Assembly (NCBI GenBank): GCA_951640165.1
Contig: OX621244.1
Location: forward strand, 10,744,001 to 10,808,000
Reading direction: 5' to 3'
From: Pseudoips prasinana
Lineage: Eukaryota > Arthropoda > Insecta > Lepidoptera > Nolidae
DNA: 64,000 nt
Below the pieces are notes generated by a model that was not told where the DNA came from, did not search any database, and was given only the letters and a program-made list of their open reading frames with translations. Each line of letters opens with the position of its first letter. Position 1 is the stretch's first letter. This document shows positions 32,321 to 44,322 of the stretch, in pieces. The position numbers were made by a program, and so were the translations under genes.

Positions 32321-33359
32321 CATTTGTTTGTTTTATGTCTCATTTATTTATAGTTTGTTAAAGTATACCTACAACAAATTATCTATAGAAGGTTATTCGA
32401 TGTCCAAACAGCCTCATAAAATATTTGATGTTCACGCCATATCGCCATTAGATAGGAACACGGTGTTGACCTCATAAATGTAACATTTTCTTTACAAACC
32501 GTATTGAGTAAAGGTAAAAAGGCAAAGATACTTCCAGTCTAAAAAATAATAGTATCTTTTTAAAAGAATATTATTACAAATGTTTTTCTTATCGTTCTGT
32601 TGAGTGCTTGATCCTATTGTATTTCATATTTCACCTAAATGTATTCATTTTGTAAATGTTTTGTGGTTGGATATTCAAAGCATTATTTTCCAGTATTTGA
32701 AAGCGAGTTGAGTACTTGCCAAGTACATAACTCACCTTCACCTTCGATTTCCGATTGTAAGAAAACTCCATATGTAGGTAATAATTATATATAGATACAA
32801 CATTTATATAAAACTTCTATATTTATTATAGACTATAACTTTTCGATGATCGGATGCAACTAATTAGGTATGTATAACCTATCGACACTTTATTTTTCTG
32901 ACACTCGTACGGTGCTCCAGAACAAAGTGCGGCTGCGGACCCATTCGGTTCGTCCCACCCATTGAGTTAAATTTATATCAATGGTCCCACCTGTCTAACG
33001 TCACCGCTTGGTGTTGCCACAGAAATAGTCGATATTATTGTTTAGTAGCTTTTATTTAAATAAATATTAACAAACCTGACATGATGATATGATCTCAGTG
33101 GAGTCTCTCAACAAGTGGCTTTAAAAATGATTATGTATAAGACGCAAAACATGCGTTGCTTTCACTCAAATGAAGGTTGGAGATTGGACTGGAGGTTGTT
33201 GACGACAATATTTACTTAGAATGGACCATCCAACTAGTTAGGTCCAACTTCGAGAAAGAGGTCAATCAAACGTCGAATCCAATCCGGCTGTGTAGCGTTC
33301 AGGAAGATGTTTAATAAATTATCATCTCAAATACCGCAGTGTCTCAAGTCGAGTGAGTC
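32321..33359. other. No assignable feature
   Basis: AT-rich; nothing recognised. Confidence 0.4.
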
Positions 33360-33600
33360 AAATCGGCAAAGAACCAAAGTAATCGAAATAGCCTGAATAA
33401 ATGCCAAGCCAGTGGGCGGAACAGATAGCTCGTAGAATCGACGTCCGCTTGGGCAAAAGGTTCTAGAGGGTCGACCACGAACCGGAAAGCGTGGCCAGGT
33501 GCCCCAAAAATTGGACTGATGTCCTGGTGAAGCTGCGGGTAGTGCGAGACCAGCCATTACGGAGACCCTTGGCATTTGTCAGAAGTGAACGTTTTTCAGC
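33360..33600 (+). pseudogene. Decayed RTE-type LINE C-terminus
   Basis: The plus strand follows 16558-16872 with many substitutions and indels: 'gccaagccagtgggcggaac', 'agatagctcgtagaatcgac', 'gtcgaccacgaaccggaaag', 'ccccaaaaattggactgatg' and 'gcgagaccagccattacgga'. The frame is broken repeatedly and the ATGATG tail is lost. Confidence 0.75.
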
Positions 33601-34549
33601 TCAGCACAGGTATTATTATAACGTAAAGTGTGATGATTAAAAATCTCTTTTGAGCTATTAGTCTCGGAATAATTCATTGTTTCCCTTAATTAAAAGATTC
33701 CCTCATTTGAAGGGCGTTTCGTGCGTTTCATATATTTTAAATAATATTGACACGTTCGGGGTTCGAACCCTAGTACCAGTAAGGGTTTTTGGTGGCTTTT
33801 GTAACAGCGCTAGAATGATCTAGATAATACCAGGACGAAATACAAAGGATAGCTGATGAAAAGGACTTACAAAATTCTTAACGTAAAAATTGACATTAGA
33901 TGTTTCCAGAATAATTTCTGTCACTGTGGACGCCAAATAAAGTTCCCTTGAAAATGTTATTTTCTTTTCCAATCCCCTAACCCACCGCTTGGCACAATAT
34001 CGCAGATTAAGTTGTGGGTATCAACTAGGTATAAATATTTTACCTAGGACTATCGGTTACCTACACATATTAAAATTGTTTCATACACACATAGCGTAAT
34101 TGCATATGTATGAAAGAACAGCGCACCTGTGCTGTTTATTGGAAAGAAAACTTTAGTGTAAGTATGAGTCTGAACAGAAGGCACCGTATTTCAATGAAGT
34201 TATACTTCAAAGTACTGTTTTAATTTCAAGTTCAATGACTTTCATATAATGGAGCGACTTTTGAACCGTTTTGTAGTTCAGAATAAGAATAGTTAATTTT
34301 GTACCAATCAAAATTTGTACAAAGAAAATCTGAAGTCGGTATCCTATAAAGCAAATCAATCTCTATGCTTTGTATTCCAATTGGAGGTTTTATGACACTT
34401 GATTTTTATTTTATTTTATGTATTTAGTTTTGAATGCCATTGATCGTATTTATACCTCATATTAAATCAGTTTAGCAACCATGTAAAGGAGAAAATAAAT
34501 ACTACTCTACGATTAGGTATATGATATATTAGTTGGTAAGATATAGAGG
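33601..34549. other. No assignable feature
   Basis: Nothing secure. A B-box-like word (ggggttcgaaccctag) near 33758-33773 could be a remnant of a SINE head. Confidence 0.35.
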
Positions 34550-35391
34550 GAGGCGATGGCTGGCCCTCACGTCATACTCGTGAACGGGTGCTGCTTGCGG
34601 TAACTGGTCGAACTGCTGTTGGGGTACTCATAATATTTAATTTTTTCATACAGTCGTTGCCTCTGGTTGACTTCGTGTGACTTGTTAATTTTGTAAATGT
34701 ACGCGGATACCCACCGTTTTCTCATCTAGCAAGAGGTTATTCTAATTGATTGAGTGAAATTTAATGTTATTGTTTATTATCTCACAATTTTTTGATTCAT
34801 TGGATGACAACGGTTCTGTGCGTGCATTAGCCTACATACCGCCCATCAAAATGTAATAAAATACATGATTAAAAAAAAAAGAACGAAAACAAAAAGCAAA
34901 AGAAGACGAAAAAAGCAACCCCGGGGTTTCTTTGTGGCTTTCTTCTCCGGGTCGTCCACCTAGGTAGCTAGAGAAAGCCGCAGGTTAGCTAGGGTAGGCT
35001 CCTCAGCGGCGAGGATCGCTTTGGCCCCTTAACACGTCATCGGTGATCCCGTGCAACTGATCACACCCTCTCTTAGAATTCTGTCCTTTTGCTTCAGCGG
35101 CCCCCTGAGCTGTGGCGCGAACCCCAAAAGGGTGGCCTCGGGTATTAATCGTTTAATTTAAGCTACTGGTTAAGAGCCGTCTGCGCTAGCCAAATGCTCA
35201 TTGCCTTCAATTCTTTAATTTTAATATTGTACAACTAAATTTCAAAATAATAGATTAATTTTTTAGACTAATTATATTTTTGTAGTTTTTATACTGTATT
35301 CGACTATGTTTATGTACTGCATTGTGAGCTTGACAAGTACAAGTGTATGTTAATACCCAAGTGCTGAATAAATTTCATTATTTCATTATAG
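34550..35391 (+). mobile_element. Retrotransposon 3' UTR, copy 1
   Basis: About 840 non-coding bases repeated at 58684-59410: 'tcgcctctggttgacttcgt' region, 'ttttctcatctagcaagagg', 'cagcggccccctgagctgtg', 'ttaagctactggttaagagc' and 'gccaaatgctcattgccttc'. It ends in 'gtgctgaataaatttcatta', that is AATAAA near the 3' end. A purine-rich run (34871-34912) and a GC-rich insert (34915-35050) are partly missing in copy 2. The coding part is absent, so the LINE family is unknown. Confidence 0.65.
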
Positions 35392-35524
35392 GTTTTAATT
35401 AATTTGGGTCCACTGTCTAAATTGTTTAAATAATATTATTTTACCACGTATTTTTATTGTTGTTTGCATCTTTGCACTCGTGAACAAACTGGTAGTTGTT
35501 TTTCAGACATCTTTAAAATGAATT

Positions 35525-35615
35525 GCATAAATTTAAGTGCGTGTGGGAATCGAACCCACGACCACGGGGTATCCGGCTCAATGTGCGTTAACCGTTCCGC
35601 CACCGCACTGTGGTC
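35525..35615 (-). mobile_element. tRNA-like SINE head
   Basis: The minus strand reads 'cagtgcggtggcggaacggt' (A-box region), an anticodon-like middle and B box 'gggttcgattcccacacgca'. It has no CCA-compatible mature tRNA structure that I can close, and A/T-rich SINE-like sequence follows, so I read it as a SINE head rather than a tRNA gene. Confidence 0.55.
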
Positions 35616-36242
35616 CTGTGATTCGAATTTATACCTACAATCCATTCGATATAGTTGTCTCGTCCTATCTATTGTTCTATGTGTTTGTAGGCTGAAAAAT
35701 AATTACCACCAATCTATGTTTTACATTCATGGGTAGTAATTAATTATCAGCGTACATTTTTTATGTAGCCAATTTTTTTGGGCCTTTGAGCCGGTTATTA
35801 CACTTTTAATGCGCGATTCTACATTATTATTTAAATATGAAATATTGAAGTATATCGTTATATAAGCGCAAATTATGAAGATTCGAATAGATATATAGTT
35901 GATATTGGCCCCGATTCTAACAATACCAACTGAATTAATATTAAGAAAATTGCATATCTTTTTATCATAGTTCTACGGTATCTTTGCTTGTGTCAATCTA
36001 GTTTTGATGAAAATACAGAGAAAAATAAACGACACGTTAGAAACTGCCGTCTGCTGTATGAAGCAGTTTTAGTAGTTGGAAGTTATATGGCCTGCTATTT
36101 TAATATGATCTATATTAAACAGAGATGTAATGACAGCCAAATTAGTTTTGTGGTGTATAAGATACAATAGAATCGCCAGCATTGTGTACTCACTTACACA
36201 TTAAAATCATTGTTATAAATTTTAATGTACCTACTTACGTTA
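35616..36242. other. No assignable feature
   Basis: AT-rich; nothing recognised. Confidence 0.35.
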
Positions 36243-36417
36243 GGCCTCCTACGCATTATGCGGCTAGCCGCGATGCGGCCAGCCGTGCGGCTGACCGTAT
36301 TCAGGTAGTAATACGAGAAAGTAGTTTCGATTCGCACTGTGATGCGGCAGCCGGTCAGCAATATTGATTACTGACGGCTGACCGCATTCCGGCTAACCGC
36401 ATAGTGCGTAGGGGGCC
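36243..36417. mobile_element. GC-rich MITE with long terminal inverted repeats
   Basis: A 175-base element: left end ggcctcctacgcattatgcg, right end 'cgcatagtgcgtagggggcc'. The arms pair over about 30 bases, and the interior repeats 'gcggc' words that also pair. The flanks share TA. No coding sequence. Confidence 0.8.
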
Positions 36418-36755
36418 TAATCTAACAGGATCAATTCTGATTATTGGATTGAAAGCTTTCTCATGTCGTAAAGCCAATTTGGGTCTGTCGGGTTAGAAAC
36501 GTGAGATATTACAGCGCAGATTTAGTTATGAATAACTTTCAATACAATGATGAGGGGGTCAGTCCTTGTGATGATACAGGAAGTTAATTTAGTCGTATCT
36601 TATAATATGTAAAAATCTATTAAAAAACATGAGGGTAGGAGAAGTAAAAACAATTTTTTACACTTCTAATCTAAATACTATACCTACTAAATTTAGTGTT
36701 CAATTAACATTTGTTTGATCCTTGTACGACTCACACCTAACTTCTATCCGAATTT
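36418..36755. other. No assignable feature
   Basis: Nothing recognised. Confidence 0.3.
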
Positions 36756-36955
36756 GACGGTCACCGTAGCCTAGTTGGTAGTGCTCCTGCCTATGAAGCT
36801 GGTGGTCCTGGGTTCGAATCCCGGTAAATGCAAATATTTGTGTGATGAGAACGAATATTTGTTTCTGAGTCATGTATGGTTTCTATGTATATGTATAATA
36901 AGTATTTATCATATATATAAGTATGTATATCGTCGCCTGGTACCCATAGTATTTA
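36756..36955 (+). mobile_element. tRNA-headed SINE (family A), 3' truncated
   Basis: Head 'gacggtcaccgtagcctagt', B box 'gggttcgaatcccggtaaat', then the family-A body. The copy stops at 'gtacccatagta', before the final tail. Confidence 0.85.
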
Positions 36956-37009
36956 TTGGTAATGGTTTTACAAGTCATAGTTTTTAAATAATATAATAGG
37001 ATACAATGT

Positions 37010-37550
37010 CAAAGAATAAAAATATTTCTAATACAAACTACTTACTTAAACTTTAAAAATTAGTCATGCGAGTAAAACGATTGCTCGATAAGCCACCTCT
37101 TCAACGTAATTCTAAAACTCGGTAATGAAGGGATACCGGATATGCTCACCGGGAGTTTGTTATAAACTGTGTAACCCATAACATAAGTTGTCTTTGATGA
37201 TTTCGTAAGTGTCCTCGGAACTGCTGCCAATTTGTGGTTATGCCGTGTGTAGTATGAATGAACAGTGCTTCGTTTGGTATATAGTTCTATATTTGCTTTA
37301 ACATACACGGCAACTTGGTATATGACTTTGGAGGGCACAGTCATAATACCCAGTTCTTTAAAATAGGGTCTAGCAGATATATCTTGCGGTACATGGACCA
37401 TTGCTCGAACGGCTCGCTTCTGCATCCGGAATGCTCGCTCCCAATCGGCTGCGCGGCCCCACAGTTCCACACCGTATTGCAGCAACGAATGCATGTAGCT
37501 CACAGGAAGCGTGACGTGACGCGTGTTTTTTCTTATCAACCAAAAAGTCA
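37010..37550 (-). pseudogene. LINE ORF2 C-terminus (fragment)
   Basis: The minus strand is open for 159 codons (37539 to 37060). It reads VSYMHSLLQYGVELWGRAAD, FRMQKRAVRAMVHVPQDISA, RPYFKELGIMTVPSKVIYQV and VYNKLPVSISGIPSLPSFR, ending in LKRWLIEQSFYS. This aligns by eye with the end of the LINE protein at 1856-3811 (QKRAVRAIYNLGPRVSLREK and following), but is clearly a different subfamily. The RT catalytic part is missing. A short 3' UTR follows (37010-37059). The 5' truncation point is close to 37550. Confidence 0.85.
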
Positions 37551-37568
37551 GAAATTAATTGGATCATA

Positions 37569-37746
37569 CTACTTGCTTATCGTATGGACAGTGGTAACCC
37601 TAGTATTAGAGTTGTTCAAGCCTCTGTAGACCTCTGACATGGCTTAGCGTCTGTTGTCTAATGACTACACCCGGGACCGATACTTTCATGTGCCCTCTGA
37701 ACTCTCGACTACCTATCTACGCTTAACCTCGCCGACCACCGAGGGC
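37569..37746 (-). mobile_element. 5S-headed SINE, copy on minus strand
   Basis: The minus strand holds the diverged 5S-like head ('cggcgaggttaagcgtagat'), core words and the tail 'gggttaccactgtcc'-type end with 'ataagcaagta'. It directly follows the LINE fragment. Confidence 0.65.
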
Positions 37747-38467
37747 CTTATTGATTTAATGCATTAAGTTAATAATATTAAAGCCTTTTCTTTTTCTTCT
37801 ATAATGGCTTTTGTGGATTAAAGCCTTTAAAATAATCTGTAATATTCGTCATTATAACTAAAAATAAAAAAAAGTATTTATTTGAAACTAGTTAAAATAC
37901 ATTCACAGGTGTAAGGTTTGACACAACAGTTTTGTTTTATATTATAGGTATCGAAACTGCTTACCAAACTAGGCTAAAGCCTGTATTTTGGGAAACAGTG
38001 TTCAGTCGTGGATTGGTGACTTATTGGTTGCCAACGCTGAATGTACTGTAGCAAGTTGGCGCGACTCATTATTAAGCATGATATTTCGTTCCAGCAAGTT
38101 TGTCAGTAAAATATTTATTATCACAATATAATTTATCACTAAACATGATATTATACTTGTAATGGTATATTTATGACTACTAATATTTTATTGGCTACGT
38201 TATTACTGAAATTTTACGATGGCCATATTTTTCTATTAGATTATTTTGTGATCCCTGTAAAAGTACTTCGTTTCTAATATTTTTATCTTTTAAATTGTAC
38301 AACATTGTAGTTCATTGGTGCATTTAGATCAGTGAGTTTCTAAAATATTTTCTATAAGTAAGAAATATATAAATCAACGAGGACGCTATACACCATGAAA
38401 CCAGTTTTTATAGGTACTTACTGGCTGCGTCACCAATGGACAATGGCATTGCCACATGTCTATTAAG
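37747..38467. other. No assignable feature
   Basis: AT-rich; nothing recognised. Confidence 0.4.
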
Positions 38468-38948
38468 AAAATAAATATATTGCTTTCATAAAATTATACA
38501 TAAGTCTTTGGGTTTGCTGTGCAACATGTAACTTAATTTACGCACATCCTGAAAATAGTTTGTTCAGAATCGTTTACTGAATCGATTTATATAATTTTTA
38601 ATATAGGTAATTTTTTATTCAAAAATAATTAAAACTACTCAAATTATTGTCATATTAACCCTGTACAGTCAAAACAAATTGAAATGGACCGTAAATCAAA
38701 GTAATAAGACGTTTAAATCGCAGTTTTATTTGTTTTCATACAAATTCCATCATTCAATACAAAATAAAGAAAAATAAACTTTATTCCAAGAAACTAATTT
38801 AGTAAATAACAATGCATATACATGTTAAATTAAAAATTCAGTGTATGTTTTATGATTACAGCATAATATTCTAATTGGGGTGTTTGAGGGTGTCCGTTAA
38901 TTACGTTACATGTCGTATATAATTTTATGAAAGCAATATATTTATTTT
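38468..38948. mobile_element. MITE copy 1 inside a 31-bp perfect inverted repeat
   Basis: The inner element (about 38521-38917) has ends 'acatgtaacttaatttacgc' and 'cgttaattacgttacatgt' and matches 53407-53787 over most of its length. It is bracketed by exact 31-base inverted repeats at 38468-38498 and 38918-38948. The second MITE copy lacks these outer arms, so they are not part of the element's own ends. Confidence 0.7.
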
Positions 38949-39153
38949 GCTAGATGCTCTCACCGGTCCGTAAGTGATCGGCGAGGTTAAGCAACTAGGC
39001 ACCCGGTCGGTCCATAGGTGGGTGACCGCCAAATTGGTTTAATTTCTGAGCGTCTCCGTGCTTCGGAGGGCACGTTAAGCTGTCGGTCCCGGTTAAGCCT
39101 TGAACAACTCTGACACTAGGGTAACCACTGCCCATACGATAAGTAAGTAAGTA
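38949..39153 (+). mobile_element. 5S-headed SINE, copy with best 5S match
   Basis: The head reads 'gctctcaccggtccgtaagt', 'gatcggcgaggttaagcaac' and 'cataggtgggtgaccgcc'. GTTAAGCA and GGGTGACCGCC coincide with the 5S rRNA A-box and C-box regions. The core 'tgcttcggagggcacgttaa' and 'gctgtcggtcccggtt' follow. About 50 bases of the middle are missing relative to 7460 and 62273. The 3' end is (AAGT)n. Confidence 0.8.
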
Positions 39154-39534
39154 TTATCATACTATGTATTTTGTAATGACTCCGTAAATGTTTCATCTGA
39201 ATATCTCTATTGTTGTATTACTACATTCATCTTAAATATTTCCATACAAACTTTCATCCCATATTCCCAATTGTTATTTTACACCCTTGTCTGTAAAACT
39301 TTTAATGTCATGTTTATTTATATCGAATCAACAGCATATAAGCTCTAAAAATAACGATAGTTTCATACAACTTTTCATCCCTCTCTTTCAACCCTTAAAA
39401 CCCTTTTTAGAACTTAAAATGTTCGTCTCTAGTCTATCTGTGTACCATATTTCCTATAAATCGCTTCAGTAGTTTTGGCGTGAAAGAGCGACAGACAGAC
39501 AGTCAGACAGAGTTACTTTCACATTTATAATAAA
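39154..39534 (-). repeat. Degraded dispersed repeat
   Basis: 39400-39534 read in reverse resembles the 5' part of a common lepidopteran Helitron-like repeat ('ataaatgtgaaagtaactct', a (GTCT)n run, 'ttcacgccaaaactactgaa'). No 3' end. It abuts the Helitron at 39535. Confidence 0.45.
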
Positions 39535-39844
39535 CTAGCTGTGCCCGCGACTTCGTCCGCGTGTTAATTAGTTTATTTTGTATTTGTAAAATAAATGTCT
39601 TTTTCTAAAATAAAAGTAGCCTAAGTTACTCCTTATTACATCAGCTACCTGCCAATAAAAGTCAAAATCGGTCCAGCCGTTTCAGAGATTAGCCGGAACA
39701 AACAGACAGACAGACAGACAAAAATTTAAAAAATGTCATTTTGGTGTATGTACCGTATATATATTCATATTTATGTAGTAAAAACCGGTTATTTCAATAT
39801 TACAAACAGACACTCCAATTTTATTTATTTGTATAGAGTATAGA
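39535..39844 (-). mobile_element. Non-autonomous Helitron (310 bp)
   Basis: The minus strand starts TCTATACTCTATACAAAT at 39844 and ends 'cgaagtcgcgggcacagctag' at 39535. The flanks are A (39534) and T (39845). The 3' region has a good GC hairpin (cgcggacgaagtcgcg). The same family in + orientation is at 10770-11032. Confidence 0.8.
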
Positions 39845-41032
39845 TTATAATATAAAAAATAAGCATTATTAGTGCTAGTTATGACGCCAGCAAGTTACTT
39901 CCAGCTTGATTACGTAATTGTTTGTTATATTTTTCTCATTAAACCAATAGTAGAAGCCTTGCTTGAGACTTTTTTAATATTAACTTTCGTTATAATTGTG
40001 AATTTGTAGGTGTTTTTGTTGTGCAACTGACGATGATTTTCATATTGCAGCATATGATTTATGCTTTTAATGTTAATTTAGACAACACACCTCTGCTAAC
40101 GTGGCTATTATGATAATATATAACGCCATTGTCGGGGGAACCTAGCCATGGAGGTCTTATATTTAGCTAAATCTGCTTTGAAATTACAGAAATATCAGAT
40201 AACGCCCAAGTTTATGTTTTAATTCCATTTGCTTTATGATAGGGTACTTATTCTAAATTTGAAAATATAAATTTTACAAGAGATCATGAAGGGGTGAAGT
40301 GCTGCACGTAAGTATACGCCAACCAAGACAAAGACAAGACAATAATTTAAAATCCCTTAGATTAGTAGAACTTAAGATACTTAGTTACACCGTTTTGACA
40401 GAAGGACGGAATGAGTCGCACTATTCATATTGATAAGGAACCCTAATATTTAAAATATAATCAGTAAGATGAATAACAGGATTTTCTACGTTATAATATA
40501 ACTAGGCATGTATACTGACAATATGAACTAAGGACATGCATGTCACAGAATATTTTTCATAACGAAATCAATAAAATGCAAATAAAAGAAAGCTCGCTAT
40601 GACTCCCTCTATTTCACAATTTCATATCTACCCTTTCATGCGAACTTGTTACTTCCAGAATAAATACGGGGGTAAGGGACTGTCTAACTTAAAATTCTAC
40701 TAAATTATAAAGACATAGGTAAGTTGTTGAGTGCGGATCCGAATTCCGCATGCCGCTGCTACGTGTCTATAGTAAATAGAAAAAGGAGTTGCCCGTGCCT
40801 CGAGCGTCGAAAGCTTGGAAGTGGCAATACATTCTTCATCCGATCCATACCGTGCGTTATTACCTCACCATTCAACACCACTTGTCTGGCACGCGGAGAT
40901 TAATAGCTAGGTATCTGTAGAGGATATGTTGTGTGTGTTTTTGCCAATGACCTCGGAGCATATGATTCGTTATGTATTGACACTACAACAAATTCAAGTT
41001 ATACATAATCATAAGTTAAGACTCAATGCAAT
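39845..41032. other. No assignable feature
   Basis: AT-rich; nothing recognised. Confidence 0.4.
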
Positions 41033-41242
41033 GATTTTTTTTAAAGACAACGCCCGCATTAGGTAATCTAATCCCTGTGTTGCGGGGCACTTTACAAACA
41101 TATAATAGACGGACACAAATTACATCCAGACTCAGAATAACTATTTATGGGTCACACAAATAGTTGTCCGGCTCGGGACTCGAACCTATGACACGAAGTG
41201 GCGAGGCGACCGTCTTAGCCGCTGCGCCACACGTGCAGTCAA
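41033..41242 (-). mobile_element. tRNA-headed SINE (family C), copy 2
   Basis: The minus strand has 'cacgtgtggcgcagcggcta', a B-box region 'taggttcgagtcccgagc' and 'ttgtgtgacccataaatagt', closely matching 19496-19706. Confidence 0.8.
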
Positions 41243-41635
41243 GTTAGTTCACATTGCATAAGCAATTTCCTCAAACTCATTAGTTTAAACCCGATTTAAT
41301 TCTATTGTAACAGTATGATCACAATTTACTTAGGTAAGCCCTTAAAAATAAATAAATATATATTCCACAAGTATGCGTTAAGCTATTACTTACACCTGGG
41401 TATTGAACATCTATTGGTTGTTGCAGCTGAAAGAGTCTATTGAATGTAGGTTATCTTTATGGATTTTGCTGTAAAACGTATGTGGAGGCGGGAGAGTGGA
41501 GTTATCAAAAAGGCATTAGATAATGGAAAGAGAGCGTTGTGAGTAATGATGATTGCAAAGTGTAATATGATGTAAAAGGATGAAGAAATAATGAATGAAT
41601 GAAGTAAACTTAAATATAACCTTGTAATAGTGTCC
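41243..41635. other. No assignable feature
   Basis: AT-rich, with 'atgaatgaatgaag' near 41593-41606, possibly a decayed retroelement tail. Confidence 0.3.
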
Positions 41636-41905
41636 TCCTAGCCGAACTCGGCCACGGCGACAAGTCTCAAAACAGATTAGCCATCTGCGCGGGACATATT
41701 ATAGTGCTCAACTGTGTACGCAAACACAGGAGCACTTTCTATTCCATCACTCTCATGATCCGACAGGACGCCTAGCGACACGACCGGAAAGAGATCAGGT
41801 ACAGGACCGTGCTCTCCGAGGCACGGGGATATAATACCGCCAACTCCCAGACTTCGGGCTGATGCTGAGCATGAGCTAATTCTCAGGATCAGCCCGAATA
41901 ACCTT
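41636..41905 (-). mobile_element. SINE (family D), copy 2
   Basis: Matches 14766-15036 in the same orientation: 'gcactttctattccatcact', 'gaccggaaagagatcaggta', 'ccgccaactcccagacttcg'. It also carries 'cgtgctctccgaggcacggg', the shared core in reverse. The tRNA-like head is decayed. Confidence 0.65.
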
Positions 41906-41916
41906 GTACCAAGTAC

Positions 41917-42458
41917 CAAACAGTACTCTTATCTCCTTAAGGGCGCTCCACTGCCACCAACTGCAGAAGGATGGCTTCTGCAGTGGGCGGGTGGTTGGTC
42001 TGAATGGGGATGATGACAGCGATGAATTGACTGGACTACACTAATGGCTCAGTGGTAAAAAATTTTACTATATTATTATGTTCTTTTGTTTGTGGACCGG
42101 TTTTGATCATTCAATATGGTTTCAAAATACTTTCAAGGTGGAACCATATATTTTAATCAAATCGGTTCTTATAAAGAAGTCATGAAGTTGGTGATATTCT
42201 TCAAACAGTACAGTTATCTCCTTAAGCGCGCTCCACTGCTGCCTACTGCAGAAGAATGGGGGGGCTGAATGGGGATGATGACAATGATGAATTGACTGGA
42301 CTACACTAATGGCGCAGTGGTTAGATGTGTTACTGTCTTCAGTAGTTTGTGGATTGGTTTTGGCAGTTCGATAAAAATGCGTCCAAGATAGTACCATATA
42401 TATTTTAATCAAATCGGTGCTTATAAACAAGTCTGGAAGTTGGTGATATTCTTTTTTC
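41917..42458. repeat. Diverged tandem duplication (period about 285 bp)
   Basis: Unit 1 starts at 41917 and unit 2 at 42202. Shared words: 'ttatctccttaag', 'cgctccactgc', 'tgaatggggatgatgaca', 'gatgaattgactggactaca' and 'ttttaatcaaatcggt'. The phrase 'aatggcgcagtggttaga' in unit 2 looks like a tRNA A-box region, so the unit may contain a SINE head. Confidence 0.7.
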
Positions 42459-42505
42459 AAATAGTAATTATTTATGGGTATCTTTAAATTATACTATTTG
42501 TGTTA

Positions 42506-42878
42506 TAGCATGGTGCGGGTGACTGTTTCAGTAACACTTCGTTTCACTCTTGAAAGGGGCAGCGATTTACAAATTATGTCCTAGTATCTCAGCTGTACCA
42601 CATTTGTTACATATTAAATCATTAATAACTGTAGTAAATTGAATTAAATGCAACCAGAAAGTTCATCTCTACAAATTATATTAAATTGAATGGAACAATA
42701 AGCAAAGCGTTATGCGTATAACGTAATGTCATAGACGTATTTAGTGATGGGATGGACTGCTACGATGGGTAGTCGATATTTTTAATAGTTTGTCAATAAA
42801 AATGTATTACACATCCCTAGTAATGTGGTACTTATAGATGTCAACGTCAAATAAGCAACTGTCACCCGCACCATGCTA
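42506..42878. mobile_element. MITE with 18-bp terminal inverted repeats
   Basis: Left end tagcatggtgcgggtgac, right end 'gtcacccgcaccatgcta', exact reverse complements over 18 bases. The 373-base element has no open frame. No clear target duplication beyond A/T. Confidence 0.75.
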
Positions 42879-43416
42879 AAACGCAAAAAATATAGGCATT
42901 ATTTATTTTCGATTCAATACGTCCGAACACCGATATGCTGAACCAGCAAATCTCCTCAGACCTCAGTGTATTGTCGGACAGTGAACCGCGAGCATTCATT
43001 CATAATCGCTCCATTATTTAGAGTAAATCAATAACAGCAATAAAACCACAATCTAAATTTAAATTTCAGTCTTTTCAATCATCTCCATTAGCAGTAGGTA
43101 CCCTTCTTTCTTATAAAAACTTACATTAATGTACACAGCAAACAACATTTAGAGTTTGTTGGATTTTTATTGCTGATGCCGGTAATTGATTACCTCTGAA
43201 ATTTGTTACTATGTAATGCAGTATACATGAGTTTTAAAGCTTATCGTGTAAAAACCTAATCTTGAATTCGATGTTATTGCTCTTTTTTCTATTTGGTTGC
43301 TGTTTGACGGTACAGTACGAATAAATGACTAAAGTTATTCATTTTCTACTTGTAATATAGGTTGCTAATCGTGACCCTTAGGGAATTTTATTTTATGCAT
43401 GCTGTGTCTGCATCTG
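42879..43416. other. No assignable feature
   Basis: AT-rich; nothing recognised. Confidence 0.35.
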
Positions 43417-43650
43417 GGGCTCTACCGGCTAAGTAGCCGAACATCGTTTCTCAAATAGCGTTCAAATAAATGAAGGTTAAAAATGACTTAATCAATCGTT
43501 AAATCTACTTCAACTTTTACAATTGATTCCGGACCATTTATGACGTCACATGTGCTCATGGAAGCCGATTTGAGATTAAGTCATTTTAACCTTTATTTAT
43601 TTGAACGCCATTTAAGAAATCGAAGTTCGGCGACTTAGCCGGTAGAGCCC
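43417..43650. mobile_element. Fold-back MITE, full copy
   Basis: A 234-base element whose arms (about 70-75 bases each) pair with a few mismatches: left 'gggctctaccggctaagtag', right 'gacttagccggtagagccc'. The arms include 'caaataaatgaaggtt' and 'aacctttatttatttg'-type words. The truncated copy is at 600-757. No coding sequence. Confidence 0.85.
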
Positions 43651-44076
43651 TTGGTAGGTATAGACTCTTGCTGTATCTGTAAATACTGTTTGTTTTATAC
43701 TGTTATATGTAACATGTCTGTATCCAGTTTTGTAGACCAATAAACGAAAAAATAATCTAATGGAGTTGGTTTATTACAAATTTACATGTGTTTCGCAATA
43801 TAAATATTAAACTACGTAATAAATTATTCAGGCCGTGTTCTCACTCAATTTTTCATGATGCTCGGGAACTCGACATTATAATATTACCTTGGTGCACGAT
43901 TAATAACATAACTTAAGTAACTTATGATCACATCTCTTTGAATGGCAGATTATGTAGGGGCATTTTTCAATAATCTAATTATATTTTTAATGGATCGATA
44001 TAAAATCTGTCAGATGTAATTTTTATTAGTCAAATACCTTTTAGAAAAAGAAACCCTAAATCTATATAAATTATTA
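43651..44076. other. No assignable feature
   Basis: Nothing recognised. Confidence 0.35.
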
Positions 44077-44322
44077 TTACTTACTTATCGTATGGGCAGT
44101 GGTTACCCTAGTGTCAGAGTTGTTCAAGCCGCCCATCAGGCCTCTGACATGGCTTAACGACTGTTAAGCCTACTAATGGCTACAACCGACACCGACTGTT
44201 TAACGTGCCCTCCGAATCACGGTGATCAAATTAATCTGCTTTGGCGGTCACCCATCTATGGACTGACCGCAAGCCTAGTTGCTTAACCTTGCCAATCACT
44301 TACGGACCAGTGAAAGCTACTG
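44077..44322 (-). mobile_element. 5S-headed SINE, long copy on minus strand
   Basis: The minus strand has 'ccggtccgtaagtgatt'-type sequence, 'ggcaaggttaagcaactagg', 'cttgcggtcagtccatagat' and 'gggtgaccgcc' (exact 5S C-box word). It continues through the full tail ('gttaagccatgtcagaggcc', 'tgaacaactctgacactagg', 'gtaaccactgcccatacg') to (AAGT)n. Confidence 0.8.

Noticed and set aside
38949..39040. Functional 5S rRNA gene
   Set aside because: Only part of the 5S sequence is conserved, the 3' third is replaced by SINE body, and the copies are dispersed.
42122..42460. 112-codon minus-strand frame
   Set aside because: Lies across the diverged 285-bp tandem duplication, with the repeated peptide only mirroring the DNA repeat.
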